Below, in pieces: positions 37,994 to 49,575 of a DNA stretch of 64,000 nucleotides. The notes under the pieces are model-generated. The model searched no databases. It saw only the letters and a program-made list of their open reading frames with translations, and was not told the origin of the DNA. The stretch is from Bacillus sp. P14.5 (GTDB taxonomy: Bacteria > Bacillota > Bacilli > Bacillales > Bacillaceae_B): positions 62,001-126,000 of the forward strand of contig NZ_NIJF01000066.1 in the NCBI RefSeq assembly GCF_003316765.1, written 5' to 3'. The translations under genes and the position numbers were made by a program. The stretch's first letter is position 1. Each line of letters begins with the position of its first letter.

Positions 37994-39175
37994 ATGAAGA
38001 GAGTAGCTCAGTTTATCCCATCCCTTTCCATAGGTGGAGCTGAGAAAGTTGCAGCAAATTTATCAGTAAGTCTTAGTAATGAAAAATATGAAAAATATAT
38101 TATTGTTTTCAATAATAACGTTACTAATACTTATAATTATAATTCATCCTTAATAAATTTAAGGGTGAATTTCAAAAAAGGAAAAATAGGAAAGGTAATA
38201 ACACTTATAGAATTGTTTATCAAATTACTAGTAGTTAAAAGAAAATATAAATTTGATACTGTTATAAGTCATTTACCCTTACTGGACTTATTAAATTCCT
38301 TGACTAAAAGAAAAAATGAAAAAGTAATTACGACAATTCATAATAATATAGAAGAAGATTATTCAAGAAATATGAAAGGGTTACTAAGATTTATAGTGAA
38401 AAAGTCCTCATATGTGGTTGCAGTCTCTAAAGTTGGTGAGGCATATGTAAAAGAAAAATTAAAGATTAATAATGAAAAAGTCTTAACTATAAATAATTTT
38501 AATGATAATACTAGAATACAAGGTCTTGCAAAAGAAGATATTGAAGCGCGATATTTGTCAATTTTTAATAGAAAAGTCCTTATTAATATTGGGAGGTTGG
38601 AAAATCAAAAAGGTCATTACCATCTTCTGAAGATTTTTAGTGAGATTAAAAAGGTTCATGATGTAAATCTTCTTATACTGGGACAAGGATCACTAGAAGC
38701 CGAATTGAAAGAGTTTGCAATTAAACTTGGGATTCAAGAAAATGTCCATTTTTTAGGATTTCAAAGTAATCCATATAAATTTCTATTCAGATCTGATTTA
38801 TTCGTATCAACTTCACTATATGAGGGTTATCCAATGACTCTTATAGAGTCAATGTCTCTTGGTGTGCCAGTTATATCTACAGATTGTATTTCAGGTCCAA
38901 GAGAAATTTTAGCTCCCTCAGTAGACTTAATGAAAAAATTAGACTACGAAGAAATAATTATGGAATATGGCTTTCTTGGTAACCCAATGGAAGTTAAACC
39001 GCCAAACTTTCATGATAGGATTCTTAGTCAAGAAGAAAAATCTTTTGCCAACCAAATTTCGGAAATTCTATCTAATCCAGACCTATTAATGAAATATTCA
39101 GCATTAGCACTAAAAAGAAGTGAATTTTTCGATAAGGATTATTTAATAAAAAAATGGGAGAACTTAATAGACTGA
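37994..39175 (+). CDS. GT4-family glycosyltransferase
   Basis: An intact 393-residue GT-B enzyme. The N-terminus RVAQFIPSLSIGGAEKVAAN holds the glycine-rich acceptor-side loop. The C-terminal domain has VLINIGRLENQKGHYHLLKI, LILGQGSLEAELKEFAIKLG, the E-x7-E type motif STSLYEGYPMTLIESMSLGV, and PVISTDCISGPREIL. The last is typical of GalNAc/Gal-type transferases in capsule loci, but donor and linkage are not known. It follows Wzy by five bases and ends two bases before the HAD gene start, so all belong to one transcript. Confidence 0.9.
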   Translation: MKRVAQFIPSLSIGGAEKVAANLSVSLSNEKYEKYIIVFNNNVTNTYNYNSSLINLRVNFKKGKIGKVITLIELFIKLLVVKRKYKFDTVISHLPLLDLLNSLTKRKNEKVITTIHNNIEEDYSRNMKGLLRFIVKKSSYVVAVSKVGEAYVKEKLKINNEKVLTINNFNDNTRIQGLAKEDIEARYLSIFNRKVLINIGRLENQKGHYHLLKIFSEIKKVHDVNLLILGQGSLEAELKEFAIKLGIQENVHFLGFQSNPYKFLFRSDLFVSTSLYEGYPMTLIESMSLGVPVISTDCISGPREILAPSVDLMKKLDYEEIIMEYGFLGNPMEVKPPNFHDRILSQEEKSFANQISEILSNPDLLMKYSALALKRSEFFDKDYLIKKWENLID

Positions 39176-39177
39176 CT

Positions 39178-39836
39178 ATGACTAATAACCTAATAGTTTT
39201 TGATGTATGTGGAACACTTTTTAAGTCCAATACTAGTATGGATTTTTTAGATTTTATTTTTTCAGATAACAATAAATACAAAAAGATTCTAGCTCTAAAG
39301 AAAAGCTTCTTAGGAAGAGTAATTAATAAAGTGTCTTATAAGTTGTTAGGCCTTGATCTATTTAGATTATTATTGACACGCCTGTTGAAAGGGCAAAGTT
39401 TGAATGATGTCTCAAAGCAGTCAAAAGTTTTTTATGAAGAATTCTTAACTACTAAAATGATTACTCCAATAAAAAACAAACTGGACAATCACTTGGCTTT
39501 AGGAGAAGATGTGATTCTTGTTTCAGCATCATATGATTTTTTAATTCGGGAAATTGCAACTCAATTAAATGTTAGGCACTTTCGAGCTTCACTAATGGAA
39601 CTTAATAATGAATTATACACAGGAAAATATGAACGAGATAATTTAAAAATAAAAAAGAATTAATTCAAAATATAAACGAAAATTATGACCAACTTATTGT
39701 TTACACTGATAATAAGACTGACCTGCCACTACTTAATATTGCAGACAAACGAGAAATAATATGCAAAAAGGCTGACTTAATATATTGGAAAAATATTTTT
39801 GGGAATAATGCAAATTATTATTGTGAGGATTGGTAA
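39178..39836 (+). CDS. HAD-family phosphatase (one frameshift)
   Basis: A cytoplasmic HAD-superfamily hydrolase, 219 residues after one A is added in the A6 run at 39651-39656 (restores NLKIKKELIQNINENYDQLI). Motif I is IVFDVCGTLFKSN; the first Asp is the nucleophile, but the usual second Asp of D-x-D is Cys, which is odd. Motif II is ILVSASYDFLIRE and the motif IV region is LIVYTDNKTDLPLLNIAD. This resembles the PSPase-like/IB subclass. It overlaps the following membrane-protein gene. A HAD phosphatase next to a UbiA-like membrane protein recalls the decaprenyl-phosphoribose pair of mycobacteria; the parallel is inference. Confidence 0.75.
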
Positions 39837-39838
39837 AA

Positions 39839-40585
39839 GTGAAGTATTCAATCCCATTCTATTACACTACTATTAGCAGGATTAAAAGCAAAGCACAAAT
39901 ACTAGAATATGTAGCGTTCTATTTTATTATTGGTTTAATTTTACTATTTACTTATACTAAAGTGGAAATCACAACATTGATGCTATGGTTTATAGGGTTT
40001 GTTGGCATGATTTCAATATATGAAATTGGGTACTTAAGAAACGATTTTGTTACTATTAAGAAGGAGAAGAGTCCCAAATTAAGATGCAGTATTACTGAAA
40101 GGGAAAACATAATCAATAGCTTTAAAGGTATTGTTTTATTGAAATATCTTTATACTCTTATGGTAGTTACAATATTATATTTATTAGAAGTGGATTTAAA
40201 ATACTTCATAATCTGCTTGGTGTTAATCGAAGCAACTTATCTCATCCATAATAATTTACGATCTAAAATAACGTATATAACTTTTTTTCTGTTAACAGTC
40301 TTGCGTTATTTTACTCCATTCACTTTGATTTCTAATATAAATCTTAAGAGTGTTTTAATTTCCGTTATTTTCCTTATAGCGATACCCAGAATGTATGATA
40401 AATTAAATTCAAAACTAAAAAGGAAATATAAAAGCACCGAGCCAATTAAAAAAATTTATAGGTTTCGTACCGTCTATTACTTTGTTGTCTTCTTATTTAT
40501 ACTAATCCTCGGATTAAGAGAATACTTAATTATAACCTTGTACCTGCTCATTTATAGAACTATTATTTATTTAAGGAAAAAGTGA
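39839..40585 (+). CDS. Polytopic membrane protein, possibly UbiA-like
   Basis: A protein of about 248 residues with seven to eight hydrophobic segments. A polar motif after the second helix, YEIGYLRNDFVTIKKEKSPK, resembles the Asp-rich NDxxD motif of UbiA prenyltransferases in place and kind, but lacks the full D-x-x-x-D. I take GTG 39839, with GAGG ten bases upstream, over TTG 39830, which would sit on the stop of the HAD gene. Together with the HAD gene it may make or use a polyprenyl-phosphate-linked sugar. The family assignment is tentative. Confidence 0.6.
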   Translation: MKYSIPFYYTTISRIKSKAQILEYVAFYFIIGLILLFTYTKVEITTLMLWFIGFVGMISIYEIGYLRNDFVTIKKEKSPKLRCSITERENIINSFKGIVLLKYLYTLMVVTILYLLEVDLKYFIICLVLIEATYLIHNNLRSKITYITFFLLTVLRYFTPFTLISNINLKSVLISVIFLIAIPRMYDKLNSKLKRKYKSTEPIKKIYRFRTVYYFVVFLFILILGLREYLIITLYLLIYRTIIYLRKK

Positions 40586-40592
40586 GGTTGAG

Positions 40593-41675
40593 ATGAAAAA
40601 AATTCTTTTCTTAGAAGATAAATCTTATTATCAAGACTTAGGCATCCTAGAAAAGGTGGACAATAATAAAAATTATACACTTGAATTTAATGGGATAAGA
40701 AAGTATAAAATATCTATAGAAAAATTAAAGAAATATCATTGTGTTGTTTCGTTATTTTATACCAATCCAGTTTCTAATTTCATTATTATTAAAGCTAAGC
40801 AACAAAATATTAAGACCATCCTAATAAGTGATGGAGTGTTTGATTTCTCAAACGCTTTTAATAACCGTATGCAATTAAAATATGGATTAAAGCTGTTTCA
40901 TCCAATAATACATGATATTTTTTTATCCGTTGGAAAACAAGAGAAGAATTATTTTGGCAAGGGGGTCAGGGCTATCCAGTTTTTACCTAAAAAAGTAATT
41001 AATACTAAGGTGCGTATTCCTCTACCCAATGTCAACAAAATTTTAATAACTACTGCAAATACAGCTTACTTTAATGAAACGGAAAAGGAATTATTGATAA
41101 GCATTTTGAAGAGGATAATCCAGGAATTAGATTCTAAGGGGCATCAATATTTCTTTAGAATTTTTGATGAAAATATAATAAATGCACTAAACGTTAAACC
41201 AATTAATAATCAAGTTGAAGGCAGCTTTGAGCAGGCTTTAGCAAATGCAGATTATGTTATTACCACGCCAAGTAGCATCTCTATTAACGCAATGTATCAT
41301 AATAGGCCAGTTGCACATTTGCAGTATAGAGACCTACCAATATACTTACAGTCTGCATGGGTGATATCAGGATCATATCCAATAGGGAAAACTATCAAAA
41401 GTATGTTAGAAAAAGAAGAAGATAGGTTGAAAATCCAGAATAATATACTAGAACAGTACTTAGTTCAAAATACTCCCAGTGAAGTTTTTGAGGATGCAAT
41501 TCATTCAGAAATAATAAATAGCAGAAATAATGATATCGATATATTTGTGAATAAAAACTTAAAAAATATGTTAGAGTCAAGGCTGAATTTTAATCTTGAA
41601 TATTTAGCAAGAAGACTATATAAAGGATTGAAAAAGAAGAAGATATTTAGGAAACTGCGATATAAAATCAAATAG
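40593..41675 (+). CDS. Probable capsule glycosyltransferase, family not recognised
   Basis: A 360-residue soluble protein. No family is certain. The second half looks like the donor half of a GT-B enzyme: ILITTANTAYFNETEKELLI, then the region VEGSFEQALANADYVITTPS and SISINAMYHNRPVAHLQYRD, a Ser-rich turn followed by a proline-rich strand as in CMP- or CDP-sugar transferases. The C-terminus is basic (KGLKKKKIFRKLRYKIK), suggesting membrane contact. It starts seven bases after the membrane-protein gene with GAGGTTGAG upstream, and the CMP-Kdo genes come next, so use of CMP-Kdo is possible but unproven. Confidence 0.55.
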   Translation: MKKILFLEDKSYYQDLGILEKVDNNKNYTLEFNGIRKYKISIEKLKKYHCVVSLFYTNPVSNFIIIKAKQQNIKTILISDGVFDFSNAFNNRMQLKYGLKLFHPIIHDIFLSVGKQEKNYFGKGVRAIQFLPKKVINTKVRIPLPNVNKILITTANTAYFNETEKELLISILKRIIQELDSKGHQYFFRIFDENIINALNVKPINNQVEGSFEQALANADYVITTPSSISINAMYHNRPVAHLQYRDLPIYLQSAWVISGSYPIGKTIKSMLEKEEDRLKIQNNILEQYLVQNTPSEVFEDAIHSEIINSRNNDIDIFVNKNLKNMLESRLNFNLEYLARRLYKGLKKKKIFRKLRYKIK

Positions 41676-41699
41676 CTATTTTGAATAGGGGCGAGGTAT

Positions 41700-43254
<1,555 letters not shown>

Positions 43255-43265
43255 TGGAGGGTTAT

Positions 43266-44248
43266 ATGCTTATCCAAATCAAGCAAGGTAGTCATATTGA
43301 GACTATAAAAGAGGTATTGGTTGAAGAAGCGAACGCCATTTTGGAATTCAGTAATACACTAGATAGTGAAATAAATAATACGGTAGAAATGATTCTAGCG
43401 TGTAAAGGTAGATTAGTAGTAACTGGTGTTGGTAAATCAGGTATTATAGGAAAAAAATAGTTGCCACATTAGCGAGTACAGGTACGCCATCATTCTTTTT
43501 GCATCCTGCAGAAGGACTTCATGGTGACTTAGGAATGGTTACTGCTTCTGACGTAGTTTTGGCACTTTCCAATAGTGGGGAATCAGACGAAGTATTAAAT
43601 ATTCTGCCGTCAATTAAAAGAATAGGCGCAAAAATAATCGCGTTTGTAGGAAATCGTCATTCTACCTTAGCAAACAAGTCAGATCAAATCTTATCGATTG
43701 GTAAGGTGAAGGAGGCTTGTCCTCTAGGATTAGCACCTACAACAAGTACCACTTTGACGTTAGCTGTAGGGGATGCGATCGCTGTTGCATTGTTAAAAGC
43801 TAGAGATTTCCGGCCGGAAAACTTTGCAATATTCCATCCTGGAGGTTCTTTAGGAAAGAAGCTTCTTTTAACAGTAAGGGACATTGTAGATGATAGTACA
43901 AATAAAAATCCTACTTCTCCTCAAGGCAGTAAAGTACAAGAAGTAATCTTTAACATGACTGATTCCGGCCTTGGTGCGAGTAGTATTGTGGATAATAATA
44001 ATAAACTTACAGGAATATTAACTGATGGCGATATTCGTCGTGCTCTAACAAAGGGTATTGACCTGTTTAACCATTCCATAGATGGTTTATATAATACCAA
44101 TCCAACAGTAATTTCAGAAGATATTCTGGCAGCGGAAGCACTTAAAATAATGGAAGAGAACAAGATAAACGTTTTACCCGTTGTTAATGATGAATATGAA
44201 CCAATTGCAATGATTCATCTACACGACTTAACTAAATTGGGGTTGTAA
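43266..44248 (+). CDS. kdsD: D-arabinose 5-phosphate isomerase (SIS + two CBS domains), one frameshift
   Basis: Interconverts ribulose 5-phosphate and arabinose 5-phosphate, the first step to Kdo. With one A added in the A7 run at 43451-43457 (restores GKSGIIGKKIVATLASTGTP) the protein is 327 residues, as in E. coli KdsD (328). The SIS domain has VVTGVGKSGIIG, FFLHPAEGLHGDLGMV, ALSNSGESDEVLNILP and ACPLGLAPTTSTT, and the His in AIFHPGGSLGKKLL. Two CBS domains follow (about 205-327), with GILTDGDIRRAL and NVLPVVNDEYEPIAMIHLHD. ATG 43266 has GGAGG at 43257; ATG 43254 overlaps the kdsA stop and lacks a site. Confidence 0.9.
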
Positions 44249-44253
44249 CTTAA

Positions 44254-44784
44254 ATGAATAATGCAAATATAAAGCTAGTAGTATTAGATGTCGATGGAGT
44301 GATGACAGACGGAAAGCTACTGATTGGGTCAGATGGAAATGAATATAAAAGCTTTAATGTTAAAGATGGTATGGGCATAAGTTTAGCCAGATATCATGGA
44401 ATTCAATTTGCCATTATTACAGGTAGACAATCTAAATCTGTAGCCATCAGAGCAAGAGAACTAAATATTGACCACGTATATCAAAATATTAGCAGTAAAG
44501 CAGAAGTACTCTATGAATTAATTAGTATTCTTAACATTTCACTGAATGAGGTTTGTTATATCGGTGACGATATTAATGATCTACCACTAATAAATATAGT
44601 GGGGCTTTCTTTTGCTCCAAACGATGCTGTCGAATTAGTAAAAGATGCGGCTCACCATGTAATTGGTAAAAATGGAGGACAAGGTGTCGTTAGAGAAGCT
44701 GTTGATTTAATACTGACAAAGCAAACTGATTATAAACAGTTGGTTTTAGAATACCTAAATAAGAAGGAGAAAGTCCTACAATAA
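44254..44784 (+). CDS. kdsC: Kdo-8-phosphate phosphatase
   Basis: Removes phosphate from Kdo 8-phosphate to give Kdo for KdsB. A 176-residue C0-type HAD phosphatase with no cap domain, working as a tetramer. Motif I is VLDVDGVMTDGKLLIGSDGN, motif II is AIITGRQSKSVAIRA, and motif III/IV is VCYIGDDINDLPLINIVGLS. The C-terminal HHVIGKNGGQGVVREAVDLI is the KdsC tail that reaches a neighbouring active site. It starts five bases after kdsD with only a weak ribosome site, so coupling is likely. With kdsB, kdsA and kdsD it completes the route from ribulose 5-phosphate to CMP-Kdo. Confidence 0.92.
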   Translation: MNNANIKLVVLDVDGVMTDGKLLIGSDGNEYKSFNVKDGMGISLARYHGIQFAIITGRQSKSVAIRARELNIDHVYQNISSKAEVLYELISILNISLNEVCYIGDDINDLPLINIVGLSFAPNDAVELVKDAAHHVIGKNGGQGVVREAVDLILTKQTDYKQLVLEYLNKKEKVLQ

Positions 44785-44797
44785 AGGTTGTGTACTA

Positions 44798-45220
44798 ATG
44801 GGGAAATGTCAAATTTGTGATAAGCATAAAGAAGTGACACCAGTTTATCAGGGGGAACATTCAGTTGTTTCTCCTGTTCCTTTTAATAAAGGTGTTTTAG
44901 GTTACCTTTATATTGAACCTGTAAGACATGTGGAAAATTGGTATGAATTAACCAAAGAAGAATTTAATGAAATCAGCAAGTTAATTAGTAAAATATCTAA
45001 ATTCCTTAAGGAAGAGCTGGATGCAGATAGAGTTTACACTGTTTCAATTAGTGAATCAGTTAGACACTTACATATTCATCTAATTCCTAGAGAACGAAAA
45101 AGTAATTTAAGAGGGATAAATTTAATAGAACATGCCACTCAAGGTGAAGTGTACCCAGTACAAACTACACATAACAAATATGTTGATTTACTAAATAGAA
45201 TATATGAATATTTACACTAA
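44798..45220 (+). CDS. HIT-family hydrolase
   Basis: A 140-residue histidine-triad protein. The triad HLHIHLIPRE (H-x-H-x-H pattern) lies near residues 90-100. The N-terminus carries a Cys pair (CQICDKHKE), which may bind zinc as in some HIT enzymes. HIT proteins cleave nucleotidyl bonds, for example AMP-sugars or dinucleotides. In the capsule locus, 13 bases after kdsC and on the same transcript, it could act on a nucleotide sugar or clear a by-product; no such role is established. Confidence 0.82.
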   Translation: MGKCQICDKHKEVTPVYQGEHSVVSPVPFNKGVLGYLYIEPVRHVENWYELTKEEFNEISKLISKISKFLKEELDADRVYTVSISESVRHLHIHLIPRERKSNLRGINLIEHATQGEVYPVQTTHNKYVDLLNRIYEYLH

Positions 45221-45304
45221 ATTTAATTTTAAATTAAATTTATTACTTTTAGAATTTAAGTGGCGCAACTTTTAATCACTAATAAAAAATTAGGAGGAAT
45301 ATAT

Positions 45305-46351
45305 ATGGCTATTTTGGTAACTGGTGGAACAGGATATATAGGCAGTCATACAACAGTAGAGTTAATTGAGGCTGGTTATGAAGTGGTTATTATTGATAAT
45401 TATTCAAATAGTAAACCTGAAGTTCTTACAAGGGTGTCTACTATTACAGGGCACGAACCTAAAATATATGAAGTTGATTTGCTAGATACAGGAGCTGTTG
45501 AAAAGGTTTTTCTAGAAAATGATATAGAAGCAGTCATTCACTTTGCTGGCCTAAAAGCTGTTGGCGAATCTGTTACTAAACCACTGTATTATTATAGTAA
45601 CAACCTAACAGGTACATTTTCTTTAGTAAATGTTATGGAGAAATATGGTGTTTACAATATTGTTTTTAGTTCATCTGCCACTGTTTATGGCGTACCTGAA
45701 CAGGTCCCAATCACAGAAGATGCTCCTCTTAGTGCCACCAACCCCTATGGTCGTTCAAAATTGATGATTGAAGAGATTTTAAGAGACATTTTCATTTCAA
45801 ACCCTAGATGGAGTGTATCTATTTTAAGATATTTTAATCCCATTGGCGCTCATGAAAGTGGGCTAATAGGCGAGGATCCCAATGGAATTCCCAATAACCT
45901 AATGCCTTATATTTCTCAGGTTGCGATTGGCAGATTGAATAGGTTAAATATATTTGGTAATAACTATCCTACTCTAGATGGAACAGGAGTTAGAGATTAT
46001 ATCCATGTAGTTGATTTAGCGAAAGGTCACATTAAGGCTCTTAATAGTGTCTTAGAATCAATAGGGATTGAAGCCTATAATCTAGGTACAGGAAATGGCT
46101 ATAGTGTTCTTCAGATGGTAGAAGCTTTCAGAAAAGCATCTGGTAAAGAAATTCCATATCAAATAGTAGAACGACGAGCAGGGGATATTGCCAAATGTTT
46201 CGCTAATCCTTCAAAAGCAGAAAGAGAACTTGGATGGAAAGCAGACAAGGGTCTACAAGAAATGTGTGAGGATACATGGAGGTGGCAGTCTCAGAACCCA
46301 GAAGGATATGTGAAGGAAAATAAAGGTGAAGGTGCCTTGATTTTAAATTAA
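45305..46351 (+). CDS. galE: UDP-glucose 4-epimerase
   Basis: Interconverts UDP-glucose and UDP-galactose for the polysaccharide. 348 residues. The NAD-binding Rossmann start is [20 protein letters not shown]. The catalytic residues are the Ser/Thr region [20 protein letters not shown] and the Y-x-x-x-K motif [14 protein letters not shown]. Other GalE signatures are [20 protein letters not shown] and [23 protein letters not shown] 45305 follows AGGAGG at 45293-45298; the upstream in-frame start at 45260 has no site. It stands 84 bases past the HIT gene, so it may have its own promoter. Confidence 0.95.
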   Translation: MAILVTGGTGYIGSHTTVELIEAGYEVVIIDNYSNSKPEVLTRVSTITGHEPKIYEVDLLDTGAVEKVFLENDIEAVIHFAGLKAVGESVTKPLYYYSNNLTGTFSLVNVMEKYGVYNIVFSSSATVYGVPEQVPITEDAPLSATNPYGRSKLMIEEILRDIFISNPRWSVSILRYFNPIGAHESGLIGEDPNGIPNNLMPYISQVAIGRLNRLNIFGNNYPTLDGTGVRDYIHVVDLAKGHIKALNSVLESIGIEAYNLGTGNGYSVLQMVEAFRKASGKEIPYQIVERRAGDIAKCFANPSKAERELGWKADKGLQEMCEDTWRWQSQNPEGYVKENKGEGALILN

Positions 46352-46429
46352 TTAATCGAGTTGATACACGATTAGTTAAATTCCAAAAGACCTCTGTTAA
46401 AGATCATTACTATAATAGGAGGAATGATT

Positions 46430-47316
46430 TTGAAAAAAGTAAAAAAGCCATCATCCCAGCGGCAGGTCTAGGAACAAGATTCCTTCCAGCTACAAAAGCA
46501 ATGCCAAAGGAAATGCTACCAATTGTTGATAAACCAACAATTCAATATATCGTTGAGGAAGCGGTTGCTTCTGGAATTGAAGATATTATTATCGTTACAG
46601 GTAAAGGGAAGCGTGCGATTGAAGATCATTTTGACGCTGCTCCAGAGCTAGAAAGAAGCTTAGAAGGTAAGGGCAAAATGGAGTTGCTTGAAAAGGTTCA
46701 GCATTCTAGTAACCTTGTGAATATTCACTACATTCGTCAAAAAGAGCCTAAAGGATTGGGACATGCTGTATGGTGTGCTCGAAAGTTCATCGGTGATGAG
46801 CCATTTGCCGTTCTTTTAGGAGACGACATTGTTGTCAGTGAGACACCTTGTGTACGCCAATTGATTGAGCAATATGAAGAAACTGGGTCATCCGTAATCG
46901 GTGTTCAACAAGTGGACCATAACCAGACACACCGCTATGGCATCATCGATCCCGTAAAGATTGAAGGAAAAAGATACAAGGTTCAACACTTTGTAGAAAA
47001 GCCTGTTCCAGGAACAGCGCCTTCAAATCTTGCCATCATGGGTCGCTACTTACTGACACCTGAAATCTTTGATATTTTGGAAAATCAAGAAACAGGTGCA
47101 GGTGGAGAAATCCAATTAACGGATGCTATCCAAACGTTGAATGAAAAGCAAAATGTCTATGCATATGATTTTGCTGGCAAGAGATATGATGTTGGAGAAA
47201 AACTTGGTTTCGTGAAGACAACTCTTGATTTTTCATTAGAGCATGAAGAAATTAAAGATTCTGTATTGGAATATATGGAAGAGCTAGTAGCTGCGCATAA
47301 GCAAGCGGTTAAATAA
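46430..47316 (+). CDS. gtaB: UTP--glucose-1-phosphate uridylyltransferase (frameshift at start)
   Basis: Makes UDP-glucose from UTP and glucose 1-phosphate, the precursor for galE and UDP-glucose dehydrogenase here and for teichoic acid and glycolipids generally. TTG 46430 (AGGAGG seven bases upstream) begins KKVKK, then needs one A in the A6 run at 46441-46446 to reach [20 protein letters not shown]. The repaired length is 295 residues, as in Bacillus GtaB (292). The nucleotide-binding loop, [30 protein letters not shown] and [12 protein letters not shown] are typical. It ends the capsule region with a terminator. Confidence 0.93.
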
Positions 47317-47323
47317 ATTCCTA

Positions 47324-47362
47324 TACTTTAGTAGGCTGCCAAATATGTTTGGCGGCTTTTTT
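47324..47362 (+). terminator. Terminator after gtaB
   Basis: GGCTGCCAAA / TTTGGCGGC stem with TTTTTT. Confidence 0.85.
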
Positions 47363-47516
47363 GTAACAAGGGGACTGCTCTCTTGCTTCATACAGACACC
47401 TTGATAGTGAATCATGAGGGTCACAAAATATAATAAAAGAAAATGAAACAAGCTTAGAAGATGCATTCTATAAAAACCTAGAGTTCGGAACAGGGGGTGT
47501 TAATGACGCTCTATAA

Positions 47517-47557
47517 TGTCCTGAAACTGACGGTTCATTTTGTCCTGAACTTGACGG
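47517..47557. repeat. Direct repeats at the presumed end of the ExeA-type insertion sequence
   Basis: Two copies of TGTCCTGAA-N2-TGACGG, 24 bases apart. Repeated short sites at the end of an element are typical of transposons with a Mu-like DDE transposase and an ATPase partner. They lie just outside the last gene of the element. Confidence 0.65.
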
Positions 47558-47612
47558 ATTTATTGCCAATTAAAGATACAGAAGGGAGGCTTGTAAGGCC
47601 TCCCCAGAACAT

Positions 47613-47852
47613 CTATAAATCTACCTCGTAGGTTTCATTTTGCTTCAAATAAAAACGGACTTCATGACTGCTGGTGGTGATGTACCAATCTCTGCCGAGC
47701 TCAAGCCGGCATGGCAACACCTTGCCATAACCGAGGTTCAGCTCGAACCATTCGCCACACCTCAGTTTGTAACCTTTTTGATCTCCCTAATTAATAATCC
47801 AACAATCAAGTGTCTCATCAAAGTACATACTCTTCCAACGGCTTTTCTTCAT
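47613..47852 (-). pseudogene. DUF5348-like small gene of the insertion sequence, one in-frame stop
   Basis: An 80-codon frame starting at an ATGA overlap with the ATPase stop. It reads KKSRWKSMYFDETLDCWIIN, a TAG stop, then GDQKGYKLRCGEWFELNLGY and LGRDWYITTSSHEVRFYL. The pattern (Cys-Gly-Glu, two Trp blocks, WYIT) recalls small DUF5348 proteins found with ExeA-type insertion sequences; the name is from memory. The nonsense codon marks it as decayed, like the rest of the element. Confidence 0.55.
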
Positions 47853-48650
47853 GCGAGCTCTCCTTCAATCACCTTCTTGACCATACGGTCATCAATGATT
47901 CTTGAACCGTTTTGAGCTGCGAACAGAAGACAATGTGTCGCCAGTTTATTGATCAGTCGTGAGGCACCACTTGAATAGCTGAAAATCTCATCAAGGGCTA
48001 GATCACTAAAAATATCTCGTTCAACACCGACATAGCTTAAATGCTTTTTCATATATTGCTCTGTTTCTGCTCTGTCAAGATGATCAAGCTTAAACTGGAT
48101 ATCAATGCGCTGACTGATTGCTGCGAAGGACTTAAGCTGAAGGCGATCCCAAAGCTCAGTCTGCCCCACCATAATCAATGCCATGGGACTTTGCGCATCC
48201 ATACGGAAGTTTAAAAGGAAACGTACTTCCTCTAACATTTCACGATCAAGCAGATGAGCTTCATCGACCACAACCACAGACATTATTTTGTGAATGCCTT
48301 TCATTAATTCGATTTCACGATGTAATTGGCGCTTGGCATCACCTCTGTAGAACTTTGTTTCGAGGCCCAGCTGTTCTAACATTCCTTTATAGAAGTGACG
48401 TGGTGTCAGCTTAGAATCTGATAAATAGCTCAGCTTACAATGCGATCGATCCAGTTGATCTGTAAATCTGCGTATAGCTGTCGTTTTTTTCAAGTCCACA
48501 CTCACCAGTCATGATAGCCAAAAGCTCACGTTCTGCGGCATAATCCAGTCGCCCAATAATCTTTTCGAGCTGAGTAGATTCATATAGTTCAGTCGTTGGA
48601 ATGTTGCGAGAAAATGGCGTATGGCGCATCTCAAAGAAGGACTCAAACAA
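47849..48650 (-). pseudogene. ExeA/TniB-type AAA ATPase of an insertion sequence, frameshifted
   Basis: The transposition ATPase of a two- or three-gene element. The N-terminus MFESFFEMRHTPFSRNIPTT leads to Walker A, which is damaged: GECGLE then a run of As that shifts the frame (expected G-x-G-K-T-T), so both the P-loop glycine and the frame are lost. The remainder has Walker B VVVVDEAHLLDREMLEEVRF and the sensor region LIMVGQTELWDRLQLKSFAA. It lies downstream of the DDE transposase relic, in the same order as intact elements. Confidence 0.75.
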
Positions 48651-49575
48651 AACTCGTTCCCCCTTTGCTGATATGGCGGAAACTCACGGCTGGGACAGAA
48701 GGTGTAATGGCGGCAGCCTTTCTTGCTTGGTTAGGTTTCTTAACTCCTTGAAGAAGTCTTGAAGAACCGGCAGGTTCCTTTATCATCTTCTCCGGAAGAG
48801 ATGGTCTTTTTCCTGTTCTCTCTGAAATCACCATTCTTTTTGCTTTCCAACTATCAAAATCCGGATAATCTACGGTTAATTCAGTAGTATCTTGAGGGTT
48901 ATAGGTAATTTCAACTTTACATCAAACGAAATTGATACCTACTTCATATTTTTCATCCTGAAAACTGATGCAGCCGGCTTTATTGACTTTCCTTGTTTCT
49001 GAATGTAGGAATGCGTGAGCGAGCTCTTCTGCAGAAACGTGACGAATGGGCGTACCTTCACTGCGATAAGCTTCTAACGGTGTGATGTTTTTCTCTAAAG
49101 CTGAATGCGGCTTATGAAGATACTGCTCATCAAGCCATACACCTACCATTGATTTAACGCTTCAATTGTTTGAGGGATTTCTAGTTTCACCTCTTTTAAA
49201 AACTCTTCGAATGTGCGATTAAAACGTTCTACTTTACCTGTCGATTCAGGCGAGTAAGGACGGGCATATAGAAGCCGTTTACCTAACTTGGAACAAGTTC
49301 TGGCCATCCATTTCGTGCTGTACTGCTTACCGCTATTAAATTAAACACTTTCAGGAACACCGTGCTTTCTGACAGCTTCACGAAAAGCATCTTCAACACA
49401 ACGCAACGTGCATCAAGCATAGGGTAGAATGCCACATGAAGAGCAAATCGAGTCGCGTCGTCTAAAAAAGCTACCATATATACCTGTTTTTTCGTACCGT
49501 TCGGTCCAATCGGTAAATAAGGTCCGTATTTAATATTAGAATGCCATAAGGCATTCCGATAACGCTTTTGAAAAC
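48643..49575 (-). pseudogene. Mu-type DDE transposase relic (partner of the ATPase)
   Basis: Fragments of one transposase: NALWHSNIKYGPYLPIGPNG and MVAFLDDATRFALHVAFYPM with the first catalytic Asp, then after frameshifts PYSPESTGKVERFN-type sequence, WLDEQYLHKPHSALEKNITP and the Mu-C-like C-terminus. Several frameshifts and stops are present, and the N-terminal third is missing. It is fused at about 49,575 to the start of an unrelated IS21-type istA gene. Confidence 0.75.
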
